A stretch of DNA of 64,000 bases, taken from the NCBI RefSeq assembly GCF_018417635.1, contig NZ_CP071007.1, forward strand, positions 5,642,501-5,706,500, in the 5' to 3' direction. The position numbers were made by a program, and so were the translations under genes. The notes beneath the pieces were generated by a model, which saw only the letters and a list, made by a program, of their open reading frames with translations, did no database searches and was not told the DNA's origin. Positions 18,980 to 28,782 of this stretch are shown one piece after another. Position 1 is the stretch's first letter; each line of letters opens with the position of its first letter. Source of the DNA: Pseudomonas sp. SORT22 (GTDB lineage Bacteria > Pseudomonadota > Gammaproteobacteria > Pseudomonadales > Pseudomonadaceae).

Positions 18980-19399
18980 TTAACGCCGCTGGGCGTTGGC
19001 CAGTGACACCTGGGTATTGAGCGTCCAGAAGTCATACAGCACCCCCACCAGGAATAACCCGCCGGTGCACAGGTAGATCAGGCCGGTGATCCACTTGCCC
19101 TGGTACATGCGGTGCACGCCAAACACCCCGAGGAAGGTCAGCAGGATCCACGCCAGGCTGTAGTCCAGTGGGCCCGGCTGAAAGCGCAGGTCGGCTTCGC
19201 GGTCCATCGCCGGAATCAGAAACAGGTCGATCAACCAGCCGATGCCGAGCAGGCCCAGGGTAAAGAACCAGATCGTGCCAGTGACCGGCTTGCCATAGTA
19301 GAAGCGGTGCGAACCGGTGAAGCCGAAAATCCACAGCAGATAACCGATCACCTTGCTGTGGGTGTCGTGTAGCTGACCGCCCTGTTGATAACTGTTCAT
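18980..19399 (-). CDS. TM2-domain membrane protein (two TM2 repeats)
   Basis: 139 residues with two TM2-type units, each a helix pair with a GHRFYYGK-like turn: GSHRFYYGKPVTG near 30-42 and GVHRMYQGKWITG near 93-105. About four membrane helices. TM2 proteins are widespread, and their function is mostly unknown. Convergent with the SPOR gene and divergent from the NlpC/P60 gene. Confidence 0.8.
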   Translation of the reverse strand: MNSYQQGGQLHDTHSKVIGYLLWIFGFTGSHRFYYGKPVTGTIWFFTLGLLGIGWLIDLFLIPAMDREADLRFQPGPLDYSLAWILLTFLGVFGVHRMYQGKWITGLIYLCTGGLFLVGVLYDFWTLNTQVSLANAQRR

Positions 19400-19645
19400 T
19401 CATAGCCCCTGTGGGTTATCGATAAATTTTCTAAAGAAAAATGTGACTTTTCTGTGGCAAGCCGACGTGTGGTCATTTGCCACCCTACCCGCCGCAAACC
19501 CCTATCCTGTCTGGCCCGCGCCTTTCGAATGCAGGCCAATCGCCGCTTCTGCCGGTTTTTGCCGCCCCCTGGAATCGACCAACGGATCAGAATTTGATCA
19601 AAAAGCTGTTATAAAGTTGCGCGCTAACCAACCAGAGCCCTGCCT

Positions 19646-20281
19646 ATGCGTCCTTTTTTCAAGACATGGCTGACCATCTGCCTATTATTGCCACTGGCTG
19701 CCCACGCCACCAATCGTGAGCAACGGTTACCCAACGGTTTCTCCGGGTACACCTCCAATTCCACTGCTGCGCGTCCACACAAGAACGTCAGCAGCAACAA
19801 AGTCCAGCACAGCCCCAAGCGCAGCGCTCGCCCGGGCAAACCGCTGCCGGTTGCCGCGGCCATGTCGCCGCAGCAGAGCAGCGATGTGCTCAGCCGCGCG
19901 GTCAACGTGCTCGGCACCCCGTATCGCTGGGGCGGCAGCAGCCCGAGCAAGGGCTTTGACTGCAGCGGCCTGGTCAAGTACGCCTTCAACGACATCGATG
20001 AAGTCGACCTGCCCCGCACCTCCAACGCCATGGCCAGCGGCCACGGCATAAAAGTCGATCGCAACGACCTCAAGCCCGGCGACCTGATCTTCTTCAACAT
20101 CAAGAGCCGCCGGGTCAACCACGTCGCCATCTACCTGGGCAACGACCGCTTCATCCACGCGCCGCGCACTGGCAAACGGGTAAGCATCGACACCCTGAAC
20201 AAGCCGTACTGGAACAGCCGTTACGTGGTTGCCAAACGTGTCTTACCAAAAAGCCAGCAACTGGCCCTGGCTAAACGCTAG
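19646..20281 (+). CDS. Secreted NlpC/P60 (C40) cell-wall endopeptidase
   Basis: 211 residues. A signal peptide (1-21, ending AHA) and a basic Ser/Thr-rich linker precede the NlpC/P60 domain (about 78-205). Catalytic Cys106 lies in FDCSGLV, His159 in NHVAIYLG, and a third polar residue, His171, in FIHAPR. The family cleaves D-glutamyl-meso-diaminopimelate bonds in peptide stems. It has its own upstream region and is convergent with pilT (the frames end within 4 bases of each other). The specific substrate is inferred from the family. Confidence 0.9.
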   Translation: MRPFFKTWLTICLLLPLAAHATNREQRLPNGFSGYTSNSTAARPHKNVSSNKVQHSPKRSARPGKPLPVAAAMSPQQSSDVLSRAVNVLGTPYRWGGSSPSKGFDCSGLVKYAFNDIDEVDLPRTSNAMASGHGIKVDRNDLKPGDLIFFNIKSRRVNHVAIYLGNDRFIHAPRTGKRVSIDTLNKPYWNSRYVVAKRVLPKSQQLALAKR

Positions 20282-21306
20282 AAACGCCCCGGCGCCCGCT
20301 CCCGGGCGCTTTCAGGGCTGACCAGCCCTTGACGCACCAGGCCCTGCAGACACGCGTCGAGGGTCTGCATCCCCTGTGCCCCGCCTGTCTGTATCGCCGA
20401 ATAAATCTGCGCCACCTTGCCCTCGCGCACCAGGTTGCGCACCGCAGGCGTTGCCAGGAGTATCTCGTGGGCTGCCAGCCGGCCGCCGCCAACCTTCTCC
20501 ACCAGAACCTGCGAGACCACTGCCTGCAGCGACTCGGCGAGCATGGCGCGTACCAGTTGCTTCTCTTCGGCGGCGAACACATCCACCAGGCGGTCAATGG
20601 TTTTAGCCGCCGAGCCGGTATGCACCGTGGCCAGCACCAGGTGCCCGGTTTCCGCTGCAGTCAGGGCCAGGCGAATGCTCTGCGGATCGCGCAGTTCACC
20701 GAGCATGATCACATCCGGGTCCTGACGTAATGCTGCGCGCAAGGCCTGGGCAAAACCCCGGGTGTGCCGGCCGATCTCGCGCTGGCTGATGCGGCTGCGC
20801 TGCGAGCTGTGGATAAATTCGATGGGGTCCTCGAGGGTGACGATGTGCAGCGCCCGCTCACGGTTCAGGTGATCGACCAGAGCCGCCAGGGTGGTCGATT
20901 TGCCCGACCCTGTGGGCCCGGTAACCAGCACCAGCCCGCCCGACAGCTCGGCAATTTGCCGAAACACATCCCCCAGGTCGAGTTCTGCCAGGCTGCTGAC
21001 CTGCGCCGGAATCACCCGCAGCACTGCAGCGGCGCCATGCAGTTGCTGGAAAGCATTGACCCGAAAGCGCGCCAATGCTGGCACGGCAAAGGCAAAGTCG
21101 ATATCCAGATGTGTTTCAAAATCCTTTTGCTGCGCCGCGGACATTACCTGCCCGAGCATTTCGTCCATGTCTTGCGGCGTCAGCGCCGCCAGCTCCAGCG
21201 GCCGCAAACGCCCCCCAAAACGCAGCGCCGGCACCTCGCCCGCCGCCAGGTGCAGGTCACTGGCACCGGCTTGCACAGCCAGCGCCAGCAGTTCAGTCAC
21301 ATCCAT
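20278..21306 (-). CDS. pilT: PilT-type retraction ATPase
   Basis: 342 residues from ATG 21306 (MDVTELLALAVQAGASDLHL); the frame extends upstream without support. Walker A GPTGSGKST is at 130-138; the Asp box (TLEDPIEF), Walker B (MLGELRDPQSI) and His box (TGHLVLATVHTGSA) are all present. In type IV pilus systems PilT depolymerises the pilin fibre. It is divergent from yggS, the same context as P. aeruginosa pilT. No pilU follows. Its presence with a compacted pilMNOPQ set suggests some retracting pilus or uptake fibre is kept. Confidence 0.93.
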   Translation of the reverse strand: MDVTELLALAVQAGASDLHLAAGEVPALRFGGRLRPLELAALTPQDMDEMLGQVMSAAQQKDFETHLDIDFAFAVPALARFRVNAFQQLHGAAAVLRVIPAQVSSLAELDLGDVFRQIAELSGGLVLVTGPTGSGKSTTLAALVDHLNRERALHIVTLEDPIEFIHSSQRSRISQREIGRHTRGFAQALRAALRQDPDVIMLGELRDPQSIRLALTAAETGHLVLATVHTGSAAKTIDRLVDVFAAEEKQLVRAMLAESLQAVVSQVLVEKVGGGRLAAHEILLATPAVRNLVREGKVAQIYSAIQTGGAQGMQTLDACLQGLVRQGLVSPESARERAPGRF

Positions 21307-21372
21307 GAGACTCCCCAAAGGCCGCCAAGCAGGTAGAATGCCGCAGACCCAAAGAGCCGCTGGCATCGATCA

Positions 21373-22059
21373 ATGTCCACCATAGCAGACAACCTTTCCA
21401 CGCTCGCCGCACGCATCCGTGCCGCCGCGCTGGCCGCCGGGCGCGAGCCTGCGGCCGTGCAGCTGCTGGCCGTGAGCAAGACCAAACCCGCCGCTGCCGT
21501 GCGCGAAGCCTTCGCCGCCGGGGTGCGCGATGTCGGTGAGAACTACCTGCAGGAAGCCCTGAACAAACAGGGCGAATTGACCGACCTGCCCTTGACCTGG
21601 CACTTCATCGGCCCCATTCAGTCGAACAAGACTCGTGCGATTGCCGAGCACTTTGACTGGGTACATTCCGTGGACCGTCTGAAAATCGCCCAACGCCTGT
21701 CCGAGCAACGCCCTGACAACCTTGCAGCGCTGAACATCTGCCTGCAGGTCAACGTCAGTGGCGAAGCCAGCAAGTCTGGCTGCACGCCCGAAGAGCTGCC
21801 GGCCCTGGCCAGCGCCATCGCCGCGCTGCCACGCCTGCGCCTGCGCGGGTTGATGGCGATTCCCGAGCCGACCGACGACGAGGCCGCCCAACAAGCGGCC
21901 TTCGCCCGGGTTCGCGAGTTGCAGGCGAACCTTCAGTTACCCCTCGACACCCTGTCCATGGGCATGAGTCATGACTTGGAAGCCGCGATTGCCCAGGGCG
22001 CGACCTGGGTGCGCATCGGCACCGCGCTGTTCGGTGCCCGCGACTACGGCCAGCCCTGA
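21373..22059 (+). CDS. yggS: PLP-binding YggS/PROSC family protein
   Basis: 228 residues. Pyridoxal-phosphate carrier involved in vitamin B6 homeostasis, related to the N-terminal barrel of alanine racemase. The PLP lysine is in LLAVSKTKPA; other family blocks are VGENYLQE, WHFIGPIQSNK and GMSHDLEAAI with WVRIGTALFG. First gene of a plus-strand run with proC and yggT, divergent from pilT. Confidence 0.95.
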   Translation: MSTIADNLSTLAARIRAAALAAGREPAAVQLLAVSKTKPAAAVREAFAAGVRDVGENYLQEALNKQGELTDLPLTWHFIGPIQSNKTRAIAEHFDWVHSVDRLKIAQRLSEQRPDNLAALNICLQVNVSGEASKSGCTPEELPALASAIAALPRLRLRGLMAIPEPTDDEAAQQAAFARVRELQANLQLPLDTLSMGMSHDLEAAIAQGATWVRIGTALFGARDYGQP

Positions 22060-22097
22060 CCCATGCTTTTTCCCTCTTTCCCTATCAAGGACCTGAC

Positions 22098-22916
22098 ATG
22101 AGCAAGACTCGTATTGCCTTTATCGGCGCCGGCAACATGGCTGCCAGCCTGATCGGCGGCCTGCGCGCCCAGGGCCTGGAAGCTTCGCAGATCCGCGCCA
22201 GCGATCCGGGCGCCGAGCAGCGGGCGAAAATCCATGCCGAGCACGGCATCGAGATGTTCGCCGACAACGCCCAGGCCATCGAAGGCGCCGATGTGGTGGT
22301 ATTGGCGGTCAAGCCACAGGCGATGAAAGCCGTGTGCGAAGCGCTCAAGCCCAAGCTCAAGCCCGAGCAACTGGCCGTCTCGATCGCCGCCGGGATCACC
22401 TGCGCGAGCATGAACAGCTGGCTCGGCGCCCAGCCGATCGTGCGCTGCATGCCCAACACCCCGGCGCTGCTGCGCCAGGGCGTCAGCGGCCTGTTCGCCA
22501 CCGCCGAGGTTTCGCCGGCCCAGCGCCAGCAGGCCGAGCAACTGCTGTCGGCCGTGGGCATCGCCCTGTGGCTGGACAACGAACAACAGCTGGATGCCGT
22601 GACTGCGGTGTCCGGCAGTGGCCCGGCGTATTTTTTCCTGCTGATCGAGGCCATGACCGCCGCCGGCGAGAAACTCGGCCTGCCACGAGAAACCGCCGCC
22701 AAGCTGACCCTGCAAACCGCCCTGGGCGCTGCGCACATGGCGGTCAGCAGCGATGTTGACGCCGCCGAACTGCGCCGTCGGGTCACCTCACCGGCCGGCA
22801 CCACGGAAGCGGCGATCAAGTCGTTCCAGGCCAATGGATTCGAAGCGCTGGTGGAACAGGCGCTGGGTGCCGCTGCGCACCGCTCGGCCGAAATGGCTGA
22901 ACAACTGGGCAACTAA
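22098..22916 (+). CDS. proC: Pyrroline-5-carboxylate reductase
   Basis: 272 residues. Last step of proline synthesis, NAD(P)H-dependent. Rossmann motif FIGAGNMAASLIGG at the start, VLAVKPQ in the middle, VRCMPNTPALLRQG, and the C-terminal signature beginning LRRRVTSPAGTTEAAI. AAGGAC ribosome site. It lies 38 bases after yggS and 10 before yggT, an operon. Confidence 0.97.
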   Translation: MSKTRIAFIGAGNMAASLIGGLRAQGLEASQIRASDPGAEQRAKIHAEHGIEMFADNAQAIEGADVVVLAVKPQAMKAVCEALKPKLKPEQLAVSIAAGITCASMNSWLGAQPIVRCMPNTPALLRQGVSGLFATAEVSPAQRQQAEQLLSAVGIALWLDNEQQLDAVTAVSGSGPAYFFLLIEAMTAAGEKLGLPRETAAKLTLQTALGAAHMAVSSDVDAAELRRRVTSPAGTTEAAIKSFQANGFEALVEQALGAAAHRSAEMAEQLGN

Positions 22917-22926
22917 GGAGCCGAAG

Positions 22927-23517
22927 ATGATCGGATTGAACACCGCTGCAATCTATGTGCTGCAGACCCTCGGCAGCCTGTACCTGCTGATCGTGGTGCT
23001 GCGCTTTGTCCTGCAACTGGTGCGCGCGGACTTCTACAACCCGCTCAGCCAGTTCGCCGTACGCGCCACCCAACCGCTGCTCAAGCCGATGCGCCGGGTG
23101 ATACCGAGCCTGTTCGGCCTGGACATGTCGTCGCTGCTGCTGGCGATCATCATCCAGCTGCTGGTGATGGGCCTGACCCTGCTGCTGGCCTACGGCACCA
23201 CCGGCAACCCGCTGCAATTGCTGGTCTGGTCGATCATTGGCGTGACCGCGCTGTTTCTGAAGATTTTCTTCTTCGCCCTGATCATCAGCGTGATCCTCTC
23301 GTGGGTCGCGCCGGGCAGCCACAACCCGGGCGCCGAGCTGATCAACCAGATCTGCGACCCGTTTCTGGCGCCGTTCCGCCGCATCCTGCCGAACCTCGGC
23401 GGCCTGGATATCTCTCCGATCCTGGCGTTCATGGCGCTGAAGCTGATCGACATGCTGGTGATCAACAACCTGGCGGCGATGAGCGGGATGCCGGAGATTC
23501 TGCGACTGCTGGTCTGA
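22927..23517 (+). CDS. yggT: YggT family integral membrane protein
   Basis: 196 residues from ATG 22927 with an AAGGAG site. It contains two YggT repeats, each with paired helices and a conserved segment: FYNPLSQFAVRATQPLLKPMRRVIP and, in the second half, NPGAELINQICDPFLAPFRRILP. It is usually linked to yggS and proC across proteobacteria. The molecular function is poorly defined; links to osmotic response and cell-shape proteins are family knowledge only. Confidence 0.9.
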   Translation: MIGLNTAAIYVLQTLGSLYLLIVVLRFVLQLVRADFYNPLSQFAVRATQPLLKPMRRVIPSLFGLDMSSLLLAIIIQLLVMGLTLLLAYGTTGNPLQLLVWSIIGVTALFLKIFFFALIISVILSWVAPGSHNPGAELINQICDPFLAPFRRILPNLGGLDISPILAFMALKLIDMLVINNLAAMSGMPEILRLLV

Positions 23518-23521
23518 TCAC

Positions 23522-23576
23522 TCGCGGGGCAAGCCCGCTCCCACAGCACTTCTGTAGGAGCGGGCTTGACCCGCGA
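23522..23576. repeat. REP palindrome between yggT and metX
   Basis: Arms of 24 bases (23522-23545 and 23553-23576) with two mismatches around a 7-base loop. The core is GCGGGCTTGACCCGCGA, the P. putida/fluorescens REP type. It lies 4 bases after yggT and may also end its transcript. Confidence 0.85.
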
Positions 23577-23642
23577 TGCTTTCCTTGCCGCACTTCGCAG
23601 TGGTCTTTAGACTTACGCCTCATTCAAGCGTGAGCAGGGTCG

Positions 23643-24782
23643 ATGTCCACTGTCTTTCCCGAAGATTCGGTCGGTCTGGTAACACCGCAACTGGCACAGT
23701 TCAGCGAGCCGCTGGCGCTGGCCTGCGGTCGCTCGCTGGCCGCCTATGAACTGATCTACGAAACCTACGGCACGCTCAACAGCAGCGCCAGCAACGCCGT
23801 GCTGATCTGTCATGCGTTGTCCGGCCATCACCATGCCGCCGGCTACCACAGCCCCGACGATCGCAAGCCGGGCTGGTGGGACAGTTGCATCGGCCCCGGC
23901 AAGCCGATCGATACCAATCGTTTCTTCGTGGTCAGCCTCAACAACCTTGGCGGTTGCAACGGCAGCACCGGCCCCAGCAGCATCAACCCGCTCACCGGTA
24001 AGCCCTACGGCGCCGATTTCCCGGTACTGACCGTGGAAGACTGGGTGCACAGCCAGGCGCGCCTGGCCGATCGCCTGGGTATCCAACAATGGGCCGCCGT
24101 CGTCGGTGGCAGCCTGGGCGGCATGCAGGCGCTGCAGTGGACCATCACCTACCCCGATCGCGTGCGTCATTGCCTGGACATCGCCTCGGCACCCAAGCTC
24201 TCGGCACAGAACATCGCCTTCAACGAGGTGGCACGCCAGGCCATCCTCACCGACCCGGAATTCCACGGCGGCTCGTTCCAGGATCAGGGCGTGATCCCCA
24301 AGCGCGGCCTGATGCTGGCGCGCATGGTCGGGCACATCACCTACCTGTCCGATGACTCCATGGGCGAGAAATTCGGCCGCGAGCTGAAAAGCGACAAGCT
24401 CAACTACGACTTCCACAGCGTCGAGTTCCAGGTTGAAAGCTACCTGCGCTATCAGGGCGAGGAGTTCTCCGGGCGTTTCGACGCCAACACCTACCTGCTG
24501 ATGACCAAGGCACTGGATTACTTCGACCCGGCTGCCAGCCACGGCGGCGACCTGGCAGCGACTCTTGCGCATGTCACCGCGGATTACTGCGTGATGTCGT
24601 TCACCACCGACTGGCGCTTCTCGCCAGCACGCTCGCGGGAGATCGTCGATGCGCTGATCGCCGCGCGCAAGAACGTCTGCTACCTGGATATCGATTCGCC
24701 CTATGGCCACGATGCCTTCCTGATCCCGACCCCGCGCTACATCACGGGATTCACGAACTACATGAACCGCATCGTCTGCTGA
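23643..24782 (+). CDS. metX: Homoserine O-succinyltransferase (MetX type)
   Basis: 379 residues, alpha/beta-hydrolase fold. Acylates homoserine in methionine synthesis. Nucleophile in [13 protein letters not shown], oxyanion-region [15 protein letters not shown], and the catalytic histidine in PYGHDAFL. Pseudomonas MetX proteins are generally succinyl-specific although the fold is that of acetyltransferases; acyl choice cannot be read reliably here. metW follows after 7 bases and is the standard partner. Confidence 0.93.
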   Translation: MSTVFPEDSVGLVTPQLAQFSEPLALACGRSLAAYELIYETYGTLNSSASNAVLICHALSGHHHAAGYHSPDDRKPGWWDSCIGPGKPIDTNRFFVVSLNNLGGCNGSTGPSSINPLTGKPYGADFPVLTVEDWVHSQARLADRLGIQQWAAVVGGSLGGMQALQWTITYPDRVRHCLDIASAPKLSAQNIAFNEVARQAILTDPEFHGGSFQDQGVIPKRGLMLARMVGHITYLSDDSMGEKFGRELKSDKLNYDFHSVEFQVESYLRYQGEEFSGRFDANTYLLMTKALDYFDPAASHGGDLAATLAHVTADYCVMSFTTDWRFSPARSREIVDALIAARKNVCYLDIDSPYGHDAFLIPTPRYITGFTNYMNRIVC

Positions 24783-24789
24783 GGAGCCT

Positions 24790-25410
24790 ATGAGAGCCGA
24801 CCTGGAAATCATCCAAGACTGGATCCCCGCCGGCAGCCGGGTACTCGACCTCGGTTGCGGTACCGGTGAACTGCTGGCGTCGCTGCGCGACCACAAGCAG
24901 GTGGCCGGCTACGGCCTGGAAATTGACCCCGACAACATCGCCCAGTGCGTGGCCAAGGGCGTCAACGTCATCGAGCAGGACCTCGACAAGGGCCTGGGCA
25001 ACTTTGCCAGCAACAGTTTCGACGTGGTGGTCATGACCCAGGCCCTGCAGGCCGTGGAATACCCCGACCGCATTCTCGACGAAATGCTGCGCGTCGGCCG
25101 CCAGTGCATCATCACCTTTCCCAACTTCGGCCACTGGCGCTGCCGCTGGTACCTGGCGACCAAAGGTCGCATGCCGGTTTCCGACTTCATGCCGTATACC
25201 TGGTACAACACGCCGAACATCCACTTCTGTACCTTCGAAGACTTCGAGGCCCTGTGCAGCGAACGCCGCGCCCAGGTCCTCGACCGCCTGGCGGTCGACC
25301 ATTTGCACCGCCACGGGTGGGCGAGCAAGCTATGGCCTAATCTTCTAGGTGAGATCGGCATTTACCGTGTCAGCAGCCCCGGCCTTACCGAACACAAGGT
25401 CGCGGTTTAA
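24790..25410 (+). CDS. metW: MetW, methionine biosynthesis methyltransferase-like protein
   Basis: 206 residues with a class I SAM-methyltransferase fold: VLDLGCGTGELL near the start, then FDVVVMTQALQAVEYPDRILDEMLRVG. MetW is needed with MetX for efficient homoserine acylation in several proteobacteria. It is in an operon with metX upstream and probably the DUF4426 gene 24 bases downstream. Confidence 0.94.
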   Translation: MRADLEIIQDWIPAGSRVLDLGCGTGELLASLRDHKQVAGYGLEIDPDNIAQCVAKGVNVIEQDLDKGLGNFASNSFDVVVMTQALQAVEYPDRILDEMLRVGRQCIITFPNFGHWRCRWYLATKGRMPVSDFMPYTWYNTPNIHFCTFEDFEALCSERRAQVLDRLAVDHLHRHGWASKLWPNLLGEIGIYRVSSPGLTEHKVAV

Positions 25411-25434
25411 CCCGCACACCGGAGGAGAACGATC

Positions 25435-25869
25435 ATGGGCCGCTTGTTGAGTTTTTTACTGACTGCCTGCCTGAGTGTGACGGCGGTCGCCGCCGATGCC
25501 ATCAAGGGCGAGCGCCAGGAAGTGTTCGGTGACACCACGGTGCACTACAGCACTTTCATTTCGACCTTCCTGCAACCAGATATTGCCAAGGCTGCGGAAC
25601 TGGTGCGCAGCAAGAACCAGGGCGTGATCAACGTCTCGGTGATCAAGGCTGGCAAGCCACTGGTCACCCAGGTCAGCGGCACCGTCAAGGACCTGACCAG
25701 CAACTCGGTGCCGTTGAAGTTCAAGCAGATCACCGAACAGGGCGCCATCTACTACATCGCCCAGTTCCCTGTTGAACAACAGGAAACCCGGACCTTCACC
25801 ATCGACGTTGGCATTGGTGGCAAGACCGAAACCATCAGCTTCAACCAAGAGCTTTTTCCAGGCGAATGA
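25435..25869 (+). CDS. DUF4426 secreted protein
   Basis: 144 residues. A signal peptide (about 1-21, ending VAADA) is followed by a small beta-rich domain of the DUF4426 family, seen in [40 protein letters not shown] ribosome site. Its last bases overlap the rdgB start. Function unknown; it is commonly found between metW and rdgB in Pseudomonas. Confidence 0.8.
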   Translation: MGRLLSFLLTACLSVTAVAADAIKGERQEVFGDTTVHYSTFISTFLQPDIAKAAELVRSKNQGVINVSVIKAGKPLVTQVSGTVKDLTSNSVPLKFKQITEQGAIYYIAQFPVEQQETRTFTIDVGIGGKTETISFNQELFPGE

Positions 25870-26462
25870 TGACTTTTCAGCAAATCGTATTGGCCAGCCA
25901 TAACGCCGGCAAACTCAAGGAACTGCAGGCCATGCTCGGTGACACCGTGCAACTGCGTTCCATTGGCGAATTCAGCAGCGTCGAGCCGGAAGAAACCGGC
26001 CTGTCGTTCGTCGAAAACGCCATCCTCAAGGCGCGCAATGCCGCGCGCATTTCCGGCATGCCGGCGCTGGCCGATGATTCGGGCCTGGCGGTGGACTTTC
26101 TCGGCGGCGCGCCGGGCATCTACTCCGCTCGTTATGCCGATGGCAAAGGCGATGCGGCCAACAACGCCAAGTTGCTCGACGTGCTCAAGGACGTCCCGCA
26201 GGAGCAGCGCGGCGCCCAGTTCGTCTGCGTCCTGGCCCTGGTCCGGCATGCCGACGACCCGCTGCCGATCCTCTGCGAAGGCCTGTGGCACGGGCGCATC
26301 CTGACCCAGGCCAGCGGCGAGCACGGCTTTGGCTATGACCCACTGTTCTGGGTGCCGGAGCGCGATTGCTCGAGCGCCGAGCTGAGCCCTGCCGACAAGA
26401 ACCAGATCAGCCACCGTGCCCGCGCCATGAGCCTGTTGCGTCAACGTCTGGGCCTGGCATGA
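25866..26462 (+). CDS. rdgB: XTP/dITP diphosphatase (Ham1 family)
   Basis: 198 residues. Hydrolyses non-canonical purine triphosphates so that they are not put into DNA or RNA. Motifs [14 protein letters not shown] at the start, [26 protein letters not shown], and [12 protein letters not shown]. It overlaps the DUF4426 stop and the hemW start (ATGA), showing coupled translation. Two consecutive ATG codons open the gene. Confidence 0.97.
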   Translation: MMTFQQIVLASHNAGKLKELQAMLGDTVQLRSIGEFSSVEPEETGLSFVENAILKARNAARISGMPALADDSGLAVDFLGGAPGIYSARYADGKGDAANNAKLLDVLKDVPQEQRGAQFVCVLALVRHADDPLPILCEGLWHGRILTQASGEHGFGYDPLFWVPERDCSSAELSPADKNQISHRARAMSLLRQRLGLA

Positions 26463-27673
26463 CCGAGCATTCGCCGGCACAGCCACTGCACCTGGGCGAG
26501 GCTGGCTTTACTTCCCAAGCACCGCGGGCGGCCCTGCCACAGCTGCCGCCCCTGGCGCTGTACATCCATATCCCCTGGTGCGTGCGTAAATGCCCGTACT
26601 GCGACTTCAACTCCCACGCCGCCACCCCCGAACTGCCGGAAGAAGCCTACGTCGACGCCCTGCTCGCCGACCTCGACCAGGAGCTGGGCAACGTCCATGG
26701 CCGCCCGATCAGCTCGATCTTCTTTGGCGGCGGCACCCCGAGCCTGTTCAGCGCCCGCGCGCTGGGGCGCTTGCTGGTCGGTGTGGAGCAACGCATCCCG
26801 TTTGCCAGCGACATCGAGATCACCCTCGAAGCCAACCCTGGGACCTTCGAGCAAGAGAAGTTCAAGGCCTACCGGCAACTGGGCATCAATCGCCTGTCGA
26901 TCGGCATCCAGAGCTTCCAGCAGGCCAAGCTCGAAGCCCTGGGTCGCATCCACAACGGTGACGAAGCGATTCGCGCCGCCGACATGGCGCGCAATGCCGG
27001 CTTCGACAACTTCAACCTCGACCTGATGCATGGCCTGCCTGACCAGACGCTGGACGACGCCCTGGGCGACCTGCGCCAGGCGATTGCGCTGAACCCCACG
27101 CACCTGTCCTGGTACCAGTTGACCCTGGAGCCGAACACGGTGTTCTGGAACCAGCCGCCACTGCTGCCCGAAGACGACATCCTCTGGGACATCCAGGAAG
27201 CCGGCCAGGCCCTGCTGGCCAGCCACGGCTACGCCCAGTACGAAGTCTCGGCCTACGCCCAGCCGGGCCGCGCCGCGCGGCACAACCTCAACTACTGGAG
27301 CTTTGGCGACTTCATCGGCATCGGCGCCGGCGCCCACGGCAAACTCAGCCACCCCGACGGACGGATCCTGCGCACCTGGAAGACGCGGCTGCCCAAGGAC
27401 TACCTGAACCCGGCCAAGCCCTTCAAGGCCGGCGAAAAGCTGCTGCCAGTGGACGAGCTGCCCTTCGAGTTCCTGATGAACGCCCTGCGCCTGACCCAGG
27501 GCGTAGACATCGAGCTGTTCAGCCAGCGTACCGGCCTGCCCCTGGAGCAACTGGCGGCGGCGCGGCGGGAAGCCGAACAAAAAGGGCTTTTGCAGGTCGA
27601 ACCGACGCGACTGGTCGCTACCGCGCGTGGCCAGTTGTTCCTCAACGACCTGCTGCAGTATTTCTTGACCTAA
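26459..27673 (+). CDS. hemW: HemW-type radical SAM protein
   Basis: 404 residues from ATG 26459, overlapping the rdgB stop. The radical-SAM cluster motif [10 protein letters not shown] (CX3CX2C) is followed by [10 protein letters not shown] and the substrate-region IGIQSFQ. HemW proteins resemble coproporphyrinogen dehydrogenase HemN but act as heme chaperones. The missing N-terminal HemN extension and the linkage to rdgB favour HemW over HemN. Confidence 0.92.
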   Translation: MTEHSPAQPLHLGEAGFTSQAPRAALPQLPPLALYIHIPWCVRKCPYCDFNSHAATPELPEEAYVDALLADLDQELGNVHGRPISSIFFGGGTPSLFSARALGRLLVGVEQRIPFASDIEITLEANPGTFEQEKFKAYRQLGINRLSIGIQSFQQAKLEALGRIHNGDEAIRAADMARNAGFDNFNLDLMHGLPDQTLDDALGDLRQAIALNPTHLSWYQLTLEPNTVFWNQPPLLPEDDILWDIQEAGQALLASHGYAQYEVSAYAQPGRAARHNLNYWSFGDFIGIGAGAHGKLSHPDGRILRTWKTRLPKDYLNPAKPFKAGEKLLPVDELPFEFLMNALRLTQGVDIELFSQRTGLPLEQLAAARREAEQKGLLQVEPTRLVATARGQLFLNDLLQYFLT

Positions 27674-27682
27674 GGATTGCGA

Positions 27683-28006
27683 ATGGACCTGGTACTCGAC
27701 CTGCTCTCGACCGTTTCCCGCTGGAGTCGCAGCAACCTGTCGGAGATTTCCCTGGCCTTGGTGGGCTGTTTGCTGGTGCTGTTTGGCACCGATATCAAAG
27801 GCTGGGTCGAACAACGCCTGGGCGGCCTTGCAGGCGCCTTGCGCGTACCGTTCATGGCCTTGCTGGTGATGATCGGCAGCGGTGCGGCATTGATCTATGC
27901 CACCCCGTGGGTGGTGAAGGGGCTGGCACAGTTCAACAACTATGCGTTGGCGCCGGTGTTGCTGATTGTGCTGGTGTTGATTGGCGTGGTTGCCGATCGG
28001 CGCTGA
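27683..28006 (+). CDS. DUF3392 membrane protein
   Basis: 107 residues from ATG 27683, with TAAGGA just upstream. Three hydrophobic helices: about 22-38, 56-76 and 85-104. It matches the small DUF3392 family found next to hemW in Pseudomonas. Function unknown. Confidence 0.75.
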   Translation: MDLVLDLLSTVSRWSRSNLSEISLALVGCLLVLFGTDIKGWVEQRLGGLAGALRVPFMALLVMIGSGAALIYATPWVVKGLAQFNNYALAPVLLIVLVLIGVVADRR

Positions 28007-28011
28007 AAAGC

Positions 28012-28041
28012 ATCGCGGGGCGACCCGACTTGCCCCGCGAT
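28012..28041. terminator. REP-derived hairpin between DUF3392 and trmB
   Basis: A perfect 10-bp stem ATCGCGGGGC/GCCCCGCGAT with a 10-base loop, between convergent genes. The sequence is a shortened version of the REP elements at 23522 and 58431 and probably acts as a terminator. Confidence 0.7.
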
Positions 28042-28050
28042 TGACATCAC

Positions 28051-28773
28051 CTACGCCAGTTTTTCGAACTTCAGATCCCACACCCCATGCCCAAGCCGCT
28101 CGCCGCGGCGTTCGAACTTGGTGATCGGGCGCTCGGCCGGACGCTCTACGCACTTGCCGTCGGCGGCCAGGTTGCGATAACCCGGGGCGACGTTCATCAC
28201 TTCCAGCATGTATTCGGCATAGGGCTCCCAGTCGGTGGCCATATGGAACACGCCCCCCACCTTGAGCTTGCTGCGCACCAGCTGCGCGAACTCCGGCTGG
28301 ACGATGCGACGCTTGTGGTGACGGCTTTTGTGCCAAGGGTCGGGGAAGAACAGCATCAGCCGGTCGAGGCTGTTGTCAGCCACGCACTTGTTCAGCACTT
28401 CGATGGCATCGCAGTCATACACCCGCAGGTTCTTCAGGCCCTGGGTCAGCACGCCGTTGAGCAGCGCACCGACACCCGGACGGTGCACTTCGACACCGAT
28501 GAAGTCCTGCTCCGGCGCGGCAGCAGCCATTTCCAGCAGGGAGTGGCCCATGCCGAAGCCGATCTCCAGGGTACGCGGCGCCGAGCGGCCGAAGACCTGG
28601 TCGTAGTCCACCGGGCTCTCGGCCAGGGGCAGGATGAACAGCGGCCCACCCTGGTCCAGGCCGCGCTGCTGGCCTTCGGTCATGCGCCCGGCGCGCATCA
28701 CGAAACTCTTGATGCGGCGGTGTTGGCGCTCTTCGCCTTCGGTGGTGATCGGCGTTTCTTGCGATTCGGTCAT
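28051..28773 (-). CDS. trmB: tRNA (guanine-N7)-methyltransferase
   Basis: 240 residues. Makes m7G46 in tRNA. SAM-binding [15 protein letters not shown], the [21 protein letters not shown] block and, near the end, [17 protein letters not shown] are typical. It follows thiG by 9 bases on the same strand, the common thiS-thiG-trmB order of Pseudomonas. Confidence 0.97.
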   Translation of the reverse strand: MTESQETPITTEGEERQHRRIKSFVMRAGRMTEGQQRGLDQGGPLFILPLAESPVDYDQVFGRSAPRTLEIGFGMGHSLLEMAAAAPEQDFIGVEVHRPGVGALLNGVLTQGLKNLRVYDCDAIEVLNKCVADNSLDRLMLFFPDPWHKSRHHKRRIVQPEFAQLVRSKLKVGGVFHMATDWEPYAEYMLEVMNVAPGYRNLAADGKCVERPAERPITKFERRGERLGHGVWDLKFEKLA

Positions 28774-28782
28774 CAGGGGCTC

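Noticed and set aside
19585..19599. GATCA-N5-TGATC repeat before the NlpC/P60 gene as an operator
   Set aside because: The 5-base arms are short, and GATC-containing symmetry is expected by chance. No regulator is nearby.
26441..28336. A 631-codon antisense frame over hemW and DUF3392
   Set aside because: It spans two real genes and a hairpin, and has no recognisable motif.
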